From the NCBI GenBank assembly GCA_937881155.1, contig CALGFI010000067.1, positions 1 through 12,124 of the forward strand: 12,124 nucleotides of DNA, written 5' to 3'. Source of the stretch: an uncultured bacterium (GTDB lineage Bacteria; Actinomycetota; UBA4738; HRBIN12). The notes beneath the pieces are model-generated. The model worked only from the letters and a program-made list of their open reading frames with translations. It ran no database searches and was not told the origin of the DNA. Shown here one piece after another: positions 1-7,000 of this stretch (position 1 is the stretch's first letter; each line of letters starts with the position of its first letter). Position numbers and translations under genes: made by a program.

Positions 1-445
1 ACGCGTCGGACAGGTCGATCCAGAAGCCGAGCCGTTCGGTGAGCCGTTCGAAGTCGTCGACATAGCGGAGGACGGACTCGCGGCACAGGCGGTTGAACTC
101 TGCGATGCCGAACGCCTCGATGTCGCGCTTGTTCTTGGTGCCGATCTCCTTTTCGACCTCGAGCTCGACCGGCAGGCCGTGGCAGTCCCACCCCGCCTTC
201 CTCGGAACGTAGTGCCCGGTCATCGCGCGGTACCGCGGGTACACGTCCTTGAACGTCCTCGGCTCGGTGTGGTGGATCCCGGGCTTGCCGTTCGCCGTCG
301 GCGGTCCCTCGTAGAAGACCCACAGAGGTCCCCCCTTGCGCCGCTCGAGCTGGCGATGGAACACGTCGGCCTCGCGCCAGAACGCGAGGACCTTGGCCTC
401 CTGCTCGGGGAGGCTCGCCTTCGGGTCCACCGGTTCGAACGCCAT
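1..445 (-). CDS. ileS: Isoleucyl-tRNA synthetase, N-terminal part (runs off left edge)
   Basis: Charges tRNA-Ile with isoleucine in the cytoplasm. Only the first 148 codons are in the window; the 3' part lies beyond base 1. The minus-strand translation begins MAFEPVDPKASLPEQEAKVL and contains EGPPTANGKPGIHH, then FKDVYPRYRAMTGHYVPRKA and GWDCHGLPVELEVEKEIG, the typical start of the Rossmann catalytic domain of IleRS before the CP1 editing insertion. The WDxHGLPVE stretch and length match a type-2 (eukaryote-like) IleRS rather than the E. coli type. The class I signature, normally HxGH, reads G56-I57-H58-H59, with its first and third residues exchanged. The start is supported by GAGGAG at 452-457, 6 nt before the ATG, and by the T-box leader that ends just upstream. 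Transcription is probably controlled by that T-box according to uncharged tRNA-Ile. Confidence 0.96.
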   Translation of the reverse strand, partial: MAFEPVDPKASLPEQEAKVLAFWREADVFHRQLERRKGGPLWVFYEGPPTANGKPGIHHTEPRTFKDVYPRYRAMTGHYVPRKAGWDCHGLPVELEVEKEIGTKNKRDIEAFGIAEFNRLCRESVLRYVDDFERLTERLGFWIDLSDA

Positions 446-469
446 CTCCGTCTCCTCGCCGACGCCACG

Positions 470-503
470 AAAAAGCGCCCCGTCCCGTGCAGGGACGAGG
501 CGC
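470..503 (-). terminator. Intrinsic terminator of the ileS T-box
   Basis: On the minus strand a 12-bp stem (503-492 with 486-475, one G-T wobble) closes a 5-nt loop and is followed directly by five T (474-470). Its 5' arm, GCGCCTCGTCCC, also supplies the 3' side of the antiterminator. It ends 24 bp before the ileS ATG and leaves the Shine-Dalgarno free, so control should be at transcription elongation rather than by hiding the ribosome site. Confidence 0.9.
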
Positions 504-770
504 GAAGCCCCGCGGTACCACCCCGCGTTGCCGGCCCCTCGCGGAACCGACCGCTCATCGGCTGCTCGACGCGCCGGTCGTCCCGGCGCTCCGAAGAGCC
601 TCCCGCTGTCACGGGCGGACCCGGCCGCGTCTACTGCGGTCGGGGGAGATCCCCGACCGGTTCGGGCGGCGGCTCGGGGAGGATGTTCACGAGGACCGTG
701 CCTCCGGGCTCGCACCGTCCCCGGCTCGCTCGCTGGCCGGAGCCCTCGCTACTCGTTCCCGTCGTCGCCT
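470..770 (-). promoter_or_regulatory. T-box riboswitch, isoleucine-specific, attenuator type
   Basis: Leader RNA of ileS that senses uncharged tRNA-Ile. Reading the minus strand, Stem I spans about 769 to 671. Its base pairs GGC with GCC around a kink-turn-like GACGA/A internal loop, then CGGG with CCCG. The specifier loop has AGTA on the 5' side and GAAC-ATC on the 3' side, with the ATC (Ile) specifier at 684-682. The distal part carries AGCGAGC and GGTGCGAGCC, so Stem I is full length. A 9-bp hairpin lies at 637-659. The T-box proper is at 529-507, with TGGTACCGCG at 520-511. The antiterminator can form as GGG (523-521), a 7-nt bulge TGGTACC (520-514), then GCGGGGC (513-507) paired with GCCTCGT (501-495), and CCC (494-492). 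The bulge UGGU matches the ACCA end expected for tRNA-Ile. The 3' side of the antiterminator is the 5' arm of the terminator, so the two structures exclude each other. Confidence 0.95.
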
Positions 771-780
771 GTAACACTCC

Positions 781-809
781 ATACTACGCGTAGCGGGCAC
801 GTTGGTCAC
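781..809 (-). promoter_or_regulatory. Probable ileS promoter
   Basis: On the minus strand, GTGACC (809-804), a 17-bp spacer and TAGTAT (786-781) resemble sigma70 -35 and -10 boxes. The predicted start near 774 lies just upstream of T-box Stem I (769). The -10 overlaps a perfect 10-bp palindrome, CTACGCGTAG, at 784-793. Confidence 0.6.
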
Positions 810-824
810 CGTCCCACTCGATGA

Positions 825-853
825 TTGTCGGTGGAACACACCGGTGCTAGCGT
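825..853 (+). promoter_or_regulatory. Probable promoter of the DksA-like/lspA/rluD unit
   Basis: TTGTCG (825-830), a 17-bp spacer and TAGCGT (848-853) form a sigma70-like promoter. The -10 ends 9 nt before the ATG at 863, so the mRNA would have a leader of 0-3 nt. No Shine-Dalgarno is visible, which fits leaderless translation. It is divergent from the ileS promoter. Confidence 0.5.
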
Positions 854-862
854 CCCCGTCCC

Positions 863-1249
863 ATGGCTGGCAAGACCGCCTACTCCCAAAAGGAATTGGA
901 CGAGCTGCGCGAACGCCTGCTCGCCGAACAGGTCGAACTGCAGGAGCAATTGGCGACGATCGAAGAACAATCGTTCGCTACCTCGCAGTCGGACATCTCC
1001 GGAGAGGTGTCGTTCGACGAGGAAAACGCCGACGCTGGAACCTTCACGTTCGAGCGGGAGCGCGACCTTTCGATCGAGAACAACGTCCGAGACCTGCTGG
1101 GGAAGATCGACCGCGCGTTGGCCAGGATGGACGACGGGACGTACGGGATCTGCTCTCGGTGCGGGAAGCCGATCGAGAAGGCTCGGCTCAAGGCCCTGCC
1201 GTACGCCGACCTCTGCATCAAGGACGCGCAGGCCCAGGCGCGGCGGTAG
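863..1249 (+). CDS. DksA/TraR-family C4-type zinc-finger protein
   Basis: A 128-residue protein of the DksA/TraR/YteA type; family members bind RNA polymerase through the secondary channel or act as small general regulators. Residues 8-40 and about 65-90 are charged helices expected to form the coiled-coil hairpin. The tip region holds ENADAG (54-59), like the PAD motif of YteA-type proteins. The C-terminal zinc-finger motif is C97-SR-C100-GKPI then LPYADLC118-IKD121. The usual fourth cysteine is Asp121, so the site would be three Cys plus possibly Asp, or metal-free. The ATG at 863 has no Shine-Dalgarno but lies 9 nt after a good -10 box. lspA begins only 4 bp after the stop, suggesting one transcript with translational coupling. 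The family is certain; which promoters it affects cannot be inferred. Confidence 0.9.
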   Translation: MAGKTAYSQKELDELRERLLAEQVELQEQLATIEEQSFATSQSDISGEVSFDEENADAGTFTFERERDLSIENNVRDLLGKIDRALARMDDGTYGICSRCGKPIEKARLKALPYADLCIKDAQAQARR

Positions 1250-1253
1250 CGCC

Positions 1254-1784
1254 CTGAGGCGGCCGCGGGTCCTCGCGCTCGCACTGTACGCAGCGGCCGC
1301 CTCGGTCTACGGGCTCGATCGGATCACCAAGGTCTGGGCGGAGGCATCGCTCGCCGGCGAGGCGCCGATCGACGTCATCCCCGGCATCCTTTCGCTCACC
1401 TACACCACGAACTCGGGCGGGGCCTTCGGCCTTGGGCGCAGCGCGCCGTGGTTGTTCGCGACGGCCACGGTCGTCGTGTCGGTGGTGATCGTGGTGATGT
1501 CGGTTCGGATCGGACGCGCATCGGTCGCGGCCGCCCTCGGCCTGATCCTCGGCGGCGCGCTCGGGAACCTGACCGACCGCGCCCTGAATGGTCCCGCGCT
1601 GTCCGGGCATGTCGTCGACTTCATCGACTTCCACGTCTGGCCGGTCTTCAACGTGGCGGACAGCGCGATCGTCGCGGGTGCGATCCTGCTCGCCGTCGTT
1701 ACCGGCCGCCGCGAGCGATCGTTGGACGATGACAAGAGGGGCGAGCGGCCACCCAAGACGGAGGAGTTTGCCGGCGGGACGTGA
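1254..1784 (+). CDS. lspA: Lipoprotein signal peptidase (signal peptidase II), apparent CTG start
   Basis: Membrane-embedded aspartic peptidase that removes signal peptides from prolipoproteins after diacylglyceryl addition. All family motifs are present (numbered from CTG 1254): D22-RITK in the first helix, N53-SGGAFG, GGALGN105-LTDR109, VVD122-FIDF and FNVAD136-S. D122 and D136 match the catalytic pair. Four hydrophobic segments can be seen (about 6-20, 64-84, 89-104, 135-152), and the length of 176 aa is normal. The frame has no ATG, GTG or TTG between the end of the upstream gene and the first helix; the first TTG comes after the NSGGAF motif and would destroy the enzyme. CTG at 1254, 4 bp after the upstream stop, gives a normal N-terminus (RRPRVLALALY) and is my choice. 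Translation is probably coupled to the upstream gene. A frameshift error in the assembly is the main alternative explanation for the missing start. Confidence 0.93.
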   Translation: MRRPRVLALALYAAAASVYGLDRITKVWAEASLAGEAPIDVIPGILSLTYTTNSGGAFGLGRSAPWLFATATVVVSVVIVVMSVRIGRASVAAALGLILGGALGNLTDRALNGPALSGHVVDFIDFHVWPVFNVADSAIVAGAILLAVVTGRRERSLDDDKRGERPPKTEEFAGGT

Positions 1785-1790
1785 TGACCG

Positions 1791-2687
1791 ATGACCCAGG
1801 CGTTCGAGGCCGTACCGGGCCGCCTGGACGCTGTCGTCGCGGAGCGCCTGGGGATCGCACGCGCCGACGCCCAGCGGGCGATCGAGGCGGGCGGGGTAAC
1901 GGTGGACGGCGTCCCCGCACGAAAGTCGTTCCGACTGGCCGGCGGGGAACGCGTGGAGGCCGACCTCGAACGTGGCGCTGAGGTGCCGGCCGAGGGCCCG
2001 CCCGTCGGCGTTCGCTACCGCGACGAGCACCTCGCCGTCGTGTCAAAACCCGCCCGCATGCCCACGCACCCGACCGAGAACCGGCGTGGGGGAACGCTCG
2101 TGAACAGCCTGCTCGCGATGGACATCCCGCTCGCCTCGCTCGGCGGAGCACTGCGCCCGGGGATCGTGCACCGGCTCGACGCCGGCACGTCGGGCCTCAT
2201 CGTCGTCGCATCGGACGACGCGACGTTCCGGGCGTTCGTGCAGTCGTTCGCTGCGCACGCCGTCGATCGGCGGTACCTCGCGCTCGTTCGGGGCCGAGTC
2301 CAGCACGACACGTTCGGCGTGGAGGCGCCGCTCGGACGTCGCGGCGCGCGCATCCGCGTCGTCTCAGGTGGTCGTGACGCCGCGACCGCCTTCGAGCTGC
2401 GCGAGCGCTTCGACAGAGCGACCCTGCTCGAGGCGACCCCTCACACGGGACGAACGCACCAGATCCGCGTGCACCTGTCGTCGGTCGGCCACCCGATCCT
2501 CGGCGACGCCCGCTACGGCGGTGGGGGACAGGACGCGCGCGCGCTCGGCCTGGAGCGGCCGTTCCTGCATTCGTCGAGGATCGCCTTCGATCACCCGATC
2601 ACGCGAAAACGGATCGACATCGAGGAACCGCTCTCCGACGATCTGACCGAGGCGCTGCGCCGGCTCCGCGACGCGGCTACCTCTTGA
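1791..2687 (+). CDS. rluD: RluA/RluD-family 23S rRNA pseudouridine synthase
   Basis: Converts specific uridines, most likely in 23S rRNA, to pseudouridine. It is 298 aa, the usual length for RluC/RluD-type enzymes. Residues 10-60 form an S4-like RNA-binding domain (LDAVVAERL, then GVTVDGVPARKSFRL). The catalytic domain follows, with VVSKPARMPTHP (83-94), the signature PGIVHRLDAGTSGL (123-136) whose D130 is the catalytic Asp, and GRTHQIRVHL (220-229). The ATG at 1791 is 6 bp after the lspA stop; an overlapping ATG at 1784 is in another frame. The lspA-rluD neighbourhood is common in Gram-positives. The exact target (RluD, RluC or RluA) cannot be fixed from sequence, so the symbol is family-level. 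The 3' end overlaps the stop of the convergent nuclease gene by 11 bp, and no terminator is visible between them. Confidence 0.92.
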   Translation: MTQAFEAVPGRLDAVVAERLGIARADAQRAIEAGGVTVDGVPARKSFRLAGGERVEADLERGAEVPAEGPPVGVRYRDEHLAVVSKPARMPTHPTENRRGGTLVNSLLAMDIPLASLGGALRPGIVHRLDAGTSGLIVVASDDATFRAFVQSFAAHAVDRRYLALVRGRVQHDTFGVEAPLGRRGARIRVVSGGRDAATAFELRERFDRATLLEATPHTGRTHQIRVHLSSVGHPILGDARYGGGGQDARALGLERPFLHSSRIAFDHPITRKRIDIEEPLSDDLTEALRRLRDAATS

Positions 2688-3858
2688 CGCGCTCGGCCTC
2701 GCGGAGGTACAGCGCGTGCTGCGTTCGAACCTCCTCGCGCGAGGCGAGCAGCGCGTCCTCGACGTCCGGCGAGAGCGTTCGCGATTCGATGAGCGCGTTC
2801 AGCTTCGCCGTGTCGATCGAGAGCACGCTGTCCCACAGGCCGAGCGGCTCGAGGATCGCTCGTACCTTCTCCTCGATCGGCGAGGTGATGTGCTGCACGC
2901 GCCGATCGATCGCCGCGCCGTCGGTTCCGAACAATCTGCGGTATCCGTGCTCGTCGGCGAACGCGTTGATCATCGGGTTCAGCTCGTCGAAACGCCTGTA
3001 CACCTCACGAGCCGTTCGCTTGAGCGAGATCCATTCGTCGACCATCTCGGTCATCCTCGGGGCCGGGTCCGCCTCACGCTTGTCCTCGCGATGGCGGAAC
3101 AGCGGACAGAGCGACTGATACTCGCACCAGTCGCACAGCGGGTTCTGACGCGGCTCGAACTTCCCTGCGGCGACCCGTTCGGCCACCACACCGATCCGAC
3201 GACGGAGCTCGTCGACGTCGGCGGCGGTTCGGGCCGTCGTCATCCGTTGTCCCGGCAACAGGTAGTAGAGCGTCAGACGCTCCGGCTCGATGCCCCAGAC
3301 CTCCTTCGCGGCGAGGTGGTAGACGCTGAGTTGGAGATCCGTGTCGATCCTCGCCTGCGGGGGAAGACGACGGTTCGTCTTGTAGTCGATGATCTCGTAG
3401 CCGCCGCCGGGGATGCGATCCATCCGGTCGATCACGCCGGCGATCTCCACGCCCTCCACATCGATGGTGAATCGGTGCTCGAGCGCCGCGGGGATCTTGT
3501 AGGTGGCTTCGCTCTCACGGTGATACTGCGCCAGCACCTGCCGCCCGTGTTCCCGGTACATCGTCTCCTCGGACTCGCTCGAGAAGCCCTCGGCGACCCA
3601 GACCGCCTCCAGCATGTCGTGTAGCTCCTCGAGTGACGGCGCGACGGGGACCGGTCGGTTGTGGAACAGGTGCAGCGCGCGGTGTAGCGAATCGCCGAAC
3701 GAGAGCGCCGGCGACGGCGACCGCGGCACGCGATCCTCGAATTGGAACTTGAACTTGGCGGGGCAGGTCTCGTACGTGTTGATGCTGGAGTAGGACAGGC
3801 GGATGTGCCGGCGCTCGCTCGCGCGAGCGGCGAGGGTCGTGGCGGCGCGCTGTCCCAT
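2677..3858 (-). CDS. RecB/AddB/Cas4-like PD-(D/E)XK nuclease with iron-sulphur cysteines
   Basis: A 393-aa protein of the PDDEXK_1 (RecB-like) superfamily, which holds the nuclease domains of RecB, AddB and Cas4. Visible motifs are LSYSSINTYETC32PAKFKF; H59 in GDSLHRALH (motif I); GVID144; EIID158-YK160 (the D-x-K core); and LQ176LSVY180 (the QxxxY motif). C32 together with C242, C245 and C251 (CDWCEYQSLC) matches the 4Fe-4S staple of AddB and Cas4. Residues about 260-393 are a helical extension I do not recognise. There is no helicase domain, so it is a stand-alone nuclease. The ATG at 3858 lies 9 nt after a strong promoter-like -10 and gives a normal N-terminus; earlier in-frame starts would cross the promoter. 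It is divergent from dnaE, suggesting a repair or replication role. No cas genes are nearby, so I do not call it Cas4. Confidence 0.88.
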   Translation of the reverse strand: MGQRAATTLAARASERRHIRLSYSSINTYETCPAKFKFQFEDRVPRSPSPALSFGDSLHRALHLFHNRPVPVAPSLEELHDMLEAVWVAEGFSSESEETMYREHGRQVLAQYHRESEATYKIPAALEHRFTIDVEGVEIAGVIDRMDRIPGGGYEIIDYKTNRRLPPQARIDTDLQLSVYHLAAKEVWGIEPERLTLYYLLPGQRMTTARTAADVDELRRRIGVVAERVAAGKFEPRQNPLCDWCEYQSLCPLFRHREDKREADPAPRMTEMVDEWISLKRTAREVYRRFDELNPMINAFADEHGYRRLFGTDGAAIDRRVQHITSPIEEKVRAILEPLGLWDSVLSIDTAKLNALIESRTLSPDVEDALLASREEVRTQHALYLREAERVKR

Positions 3859-3867
3859 CGGCGCTCG

Positions 3868-3896
3868 AGTGTAGGAGCGTGCTCGAGGGATTACAA
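3868..3896 (-). promoter_or_regulatory. Probable promoter of the nuclease gene
   Basis: On the minus strand, TTGTAA (3896-3891), exactly 17 bp and TACACT (3873-3868) form a strong sigma70-like promoter. The -10 ends 9 nt before the ATG at 3858, so the mRNA has essentially no leader. The -35 lies inside the repeat ACAGGCTTGTA. Confidence 0.7.
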
Positions 3897-3991
3897 GCCT
3901 GTAGTTATCCCCACGGGATTCACGGTCGGGACAAACCGGGCTCGGTGTGGAAAGCGTGGGGAACGACTGTGGAAGGAATGACAGGCTTGTA
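3892..3991. repeat. Paired operator-like repeats ACAGGCTTGTA at the -35 boxes of nuclease and dnaE
   Basis: The 11-mer ACAGGCTTGTA occurs on the minus strand at 3902-3892 and on the plus strand at 3981-3991. Each copy supplies most of the -35 box of the promoter reading in its own direction. The word is itself nearly palindromic (ACAnGCnTGT; 3892-3903 reads TACAAGCCTGTA), as expected of a dimeric repressor site. Its placement suggests one regulator closing both promoters. It does not match the actinobacterial LexA box (GAAC-N4-GTTC) or other operators I know. Confidence 0.55.
3905..3976. promoter_or_regulatory. DnaA-box-like cluster in the nuclease/dnaE intergenic region
   Basis: Four 9-mers resemble DnaA boxes (TTATNCACA or its complement): TTATCCCCA at 3905-3913 (one mismatch), TGTGGAAAG at 3946-3954, CGTGGGGAA at 3955-3963 and TGTGGAAGG at 3968-3976 (weaker). 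TCCCCACG (3909-3916) and CGTGGGGA (3955-3962) are inverted repeats. They might link dnaE expression to DnaA, but none is a perfect box, so this is tentative. Confidence 0.25.
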
Positions 3992-4015
3992 GTTCGTCCC
4001 GGTCGAACGTAGACT
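3987..4015 (+). promoter_or_regulatory. Probable dnaE promoter
   Basis: TTGTAG (3987-3992), 17 bp and TAGACT (4010-4015) mirror the divergent nuclease promoter in sequence and spacing. The -10 ends only 3 nt before GTG 4019 but 9 nt before TTG 4025, which bears on the choice of dnaE start. Confidence 0.65.
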
Positions 4016-4018
4016 CGC

Positions 4019-7000
4019 GTGGCTTTGAGCGGCCGGAGCTTCGTCCACCTCCACACGCACACCGAGTTCTCGCTGCTCGACGGCGCCTCCCGCGTGACGC
4101 AACTGTTCGAGCGAGCGGCCCTCGAGGGGATGCCGGCCCTCGCGATGACGGATCACGGTGTCATGTTCGGCGCGCTCGACTTCTACGAGGCCGGCGTCCG
4201 CGCGAGCGTGAAACCGATCCTCGGCGTCGAGGCGTACGTCGCGCCGACCTCGCGGTTCGAGCGCATGCCGGGGGAGAGCGAGGAGAAGTATCGCCACCTC
4301 ACGATCCTGGCGAAGGACGAGACGGGCTATCGGAACCTGCTCCGGTTGGTCACCGACGCGCACCTGGAGGGCTTCTACCACCGGCCGAGGATCGACAAGG
4401 AGCTGCTTTCCGAGCGTGCCGAAGGACTGATCGGTCTCTCCGGATGCATGGCGTCCGAGACCGCACAGCTGCTCATGGCGGGGCAGGACGAGAAGGCGGC
4501 AGACGTCGCGCGTACCTACGGCGACATCTTCGGCGCGGGGAACTTCTTCATGGAGATCCAGGACCACGGCATGGCGGAGCAGCGGCGGCTGCTCCCCAAG
4601 CTCGTCGAGCTGTCGCGGTCCACCGGCCTGCCGCTCGTGGCGACGAACGATTCCCACTACACCGAGCGCGAGGACGCGAAGGCGCACGACGTTCTCCTGT
4701 GCATCCAACAACAGAAGGTACAGACCGACACGAACCGGCTGCGGTTCGAGAGCGACGAGTTCTACCTGAAGAGTGCCGATGAGATGCGCGAGGTGTTCCG
4801 GGAGTTCCCGGCTGCCTGCGACAACACCCTCGCCATCGCCGAGATGTGCGAGCTCACCTTGCGCTTCGGCGATGACGTCTCCGCAGAGGAGCGGTTCCAC
4901 GTCCCGACGTTCGAGCCGCCCGAAGGACTGGACCGCGACACGTACCTCCGACACCTCGTCGAGGACGGTGCGCGCGAGCGATACGGGGAGCTCAGCAGGG
5001 AGATCCGAGACCGGATCGATCGCGAGCTCGGCGTGATCGCGTCGATGGGCTTCTCCGGCTACTTCCTGATCGTGTGGGACTTGATCCGCTTCGCGCGCGA
5101 GAACGGGATCCGCGTCGGTCCGGGGCGCGGCTCGGCGGCGGGTTCGGTCGTGTCGTACTCGCTCCGGATCACCGACCTCGACCCGCTGCGGTACGACCTG
5201 ATCTTCGAGCGGTTCCTGAACCCCGGGCGGATCCAGATGCCCGACATCGACATGGACTTCGACGAGCGCCGGCGCGACGAGGTGATCCGCTACGTGGCGT
5301 CGAAGTACGGCTCCGACCACGTCGCGCAGATCATCACGTTCCAGACGATCAAGGGGAAACAGGGCATCCGAGACTCGGCCCGGGTCCTCGGCTTCCCGGC
5401 GAGCGTGGGCGACCGCCTGTGCAAGATGTATCCGGCCGCCGTGCTCGGCCGCGAGCACCCCATCGACGAGGCCCTCCGGCTCTCGCCCGAGCTCCGGGAC
5501 TCGTACGAGCGCGAACCCGAGTCGCGCGAGATCGTGGACAGCGCTCGGGCGCTCGAGGGCCTCCGTAGGGAGGACTCGGTGCACGCCGCGGGCGTCGTGA
5601 TCGGCGACGCGCCGCTCGTGAACTACCTGCCGCTGAAGCTCTCGAAGGACTCGCGTGACGACTCACGTCGCATCGTCACGCAGTTCGACATGCACGGCGT
5701 CGAGAAGCTCGGGCTGCTGAAGATGGACTTCCTCGGCCTGCGGACACTCTCGGTGATCGAGGACACCCTGTCGCACCTGCGGCGCACCGGCATCGACCTC
5801 GACATCGACCACGTCCCGCTCGACGACGAAGGCGTCTACGAGATGCTCGACGGCGGCGTCACCACCGGTGTCTTCCAGCTGGAAGGCGCGGGCATGCGCT
5901 CGCTCATCAAGCAGCTCTCGCCGGACCGGTTCGAGGACCTGATGGCGCTCGTCGCCTTGTACCGGCCCGGTCCGCTGAACGCGGGGATGCACGTCGAGTA
6001 TGCGGAGCGCAAGCACGGGCGGAAGCCGGTCGCGTACCCGCATGCCGACCTCGAGGAGATCCTCGCGGGGACGTACGGGATCATGGTCTACCAGGAGCAG
6101 GTCATGCAGATCGCCGTACGCATGGCCGGCTACTCGATGGCCGAGGCAGACATGCTTCGCCAAGCCATGGGGAAGAAGATCCGCGCGAAGCTTCTCATCC
6201 ACCGCGAGAAGTTCATCGACGGATGCAAGACGAATGGATACCCGGAGCGGCTCGCACGGGAGATGTTCGATCTCATGGAGCCGTTCGCCGACTACGGCTT
6301 CAATGCCTCGCACGCGTGCGCCTACGCGTACATCGCGTATCAGACCGCGTTCCTGAAGCGCCATCATCCGATCGAGTACATGTCGGCCGTTCTCACGAGC
6401 GTGAAAGACGACAAGGATCGCAAGCCCTACTACCTGAATGCGTGCCGGCTGATGGGCCTCGAGGTGCTCCCGCCCGACGTGAACGAATCCGAACAGGACT
6501 TCGCGCCGGCGCCTGGTGACGGACGGAGGATCCGGTTCGGCCTGTCCGCGGTTCGGAACGTCGGAGCGGGGGCCGTGCAGCAGATCATCGAGGCACGGCG
6601 CTCGAAGGGCGCGTTCACGGGTTTCGCCGACTTCTGTCGCAAGGTGGACCCGTCCGTGCTCACGAAGAAGGTGCTCGAGAGCCTGGTCTACGCGGGCGCG
6701 TTCGACTCCCTCGGGTACGCGCGCGGGGCGCTGATCCAGACGCACGAGAAGGTCTCGGTCCCCATCGCCGCGGAGCGCAAGGCGGAGGCGGCGGGCCAGC
6801 CCTCGCTGTTCGGCGGCGGCGATCGAGCGGCGACGGACGTCCAGGAAACGGTCCTGGTCGGGGACGAGTTCGACCGGCGAACACTCCTTCGATTGGAGAA
6901 GGAGGTGCTCGGGCAGTTCGTGACCGATCACCCGCTCCTCGAGGTGAAGGAAGTGCTGGCCGCACAGACCGATATGGAGCTCTCGGAGGTCGGGGGGCTC

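Noticed and set aside
179..824. Plus-strand open frames over the ileS start and T-box
   Set aside because: They lie across structured leader RNA and antisense to ileS; Arg/Pro-rich translations with no homology I recognise.
825..1253. 5' extension of the lspA frame to an ATG at 825
   Set aside because: It would overlap nearly all of the DksA-like gene out of frame and add about 143 Arg/Ser-rich residues never found in LspA.
2677..3858. Nuclease as Cas4 of a CRISPR system
   Set aside because: There are no repeats, spacers or other cas genes in the window. The core motifs are shared by the whole RecB-like family.
3859..4062. Extension of the nuclease frame to an ATG at 4062
   Set aside because: It would translate through both promoters and into dnaE; the ATG at 3858 fits the promoter spacing and family length.
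3920..5584. 554-codon minus-strand open frame covering the dnaE promoter and 5' part
   Set aside because: Mirror frame of dnaE, low-complexity composition, and it would run through both divergent promoters.
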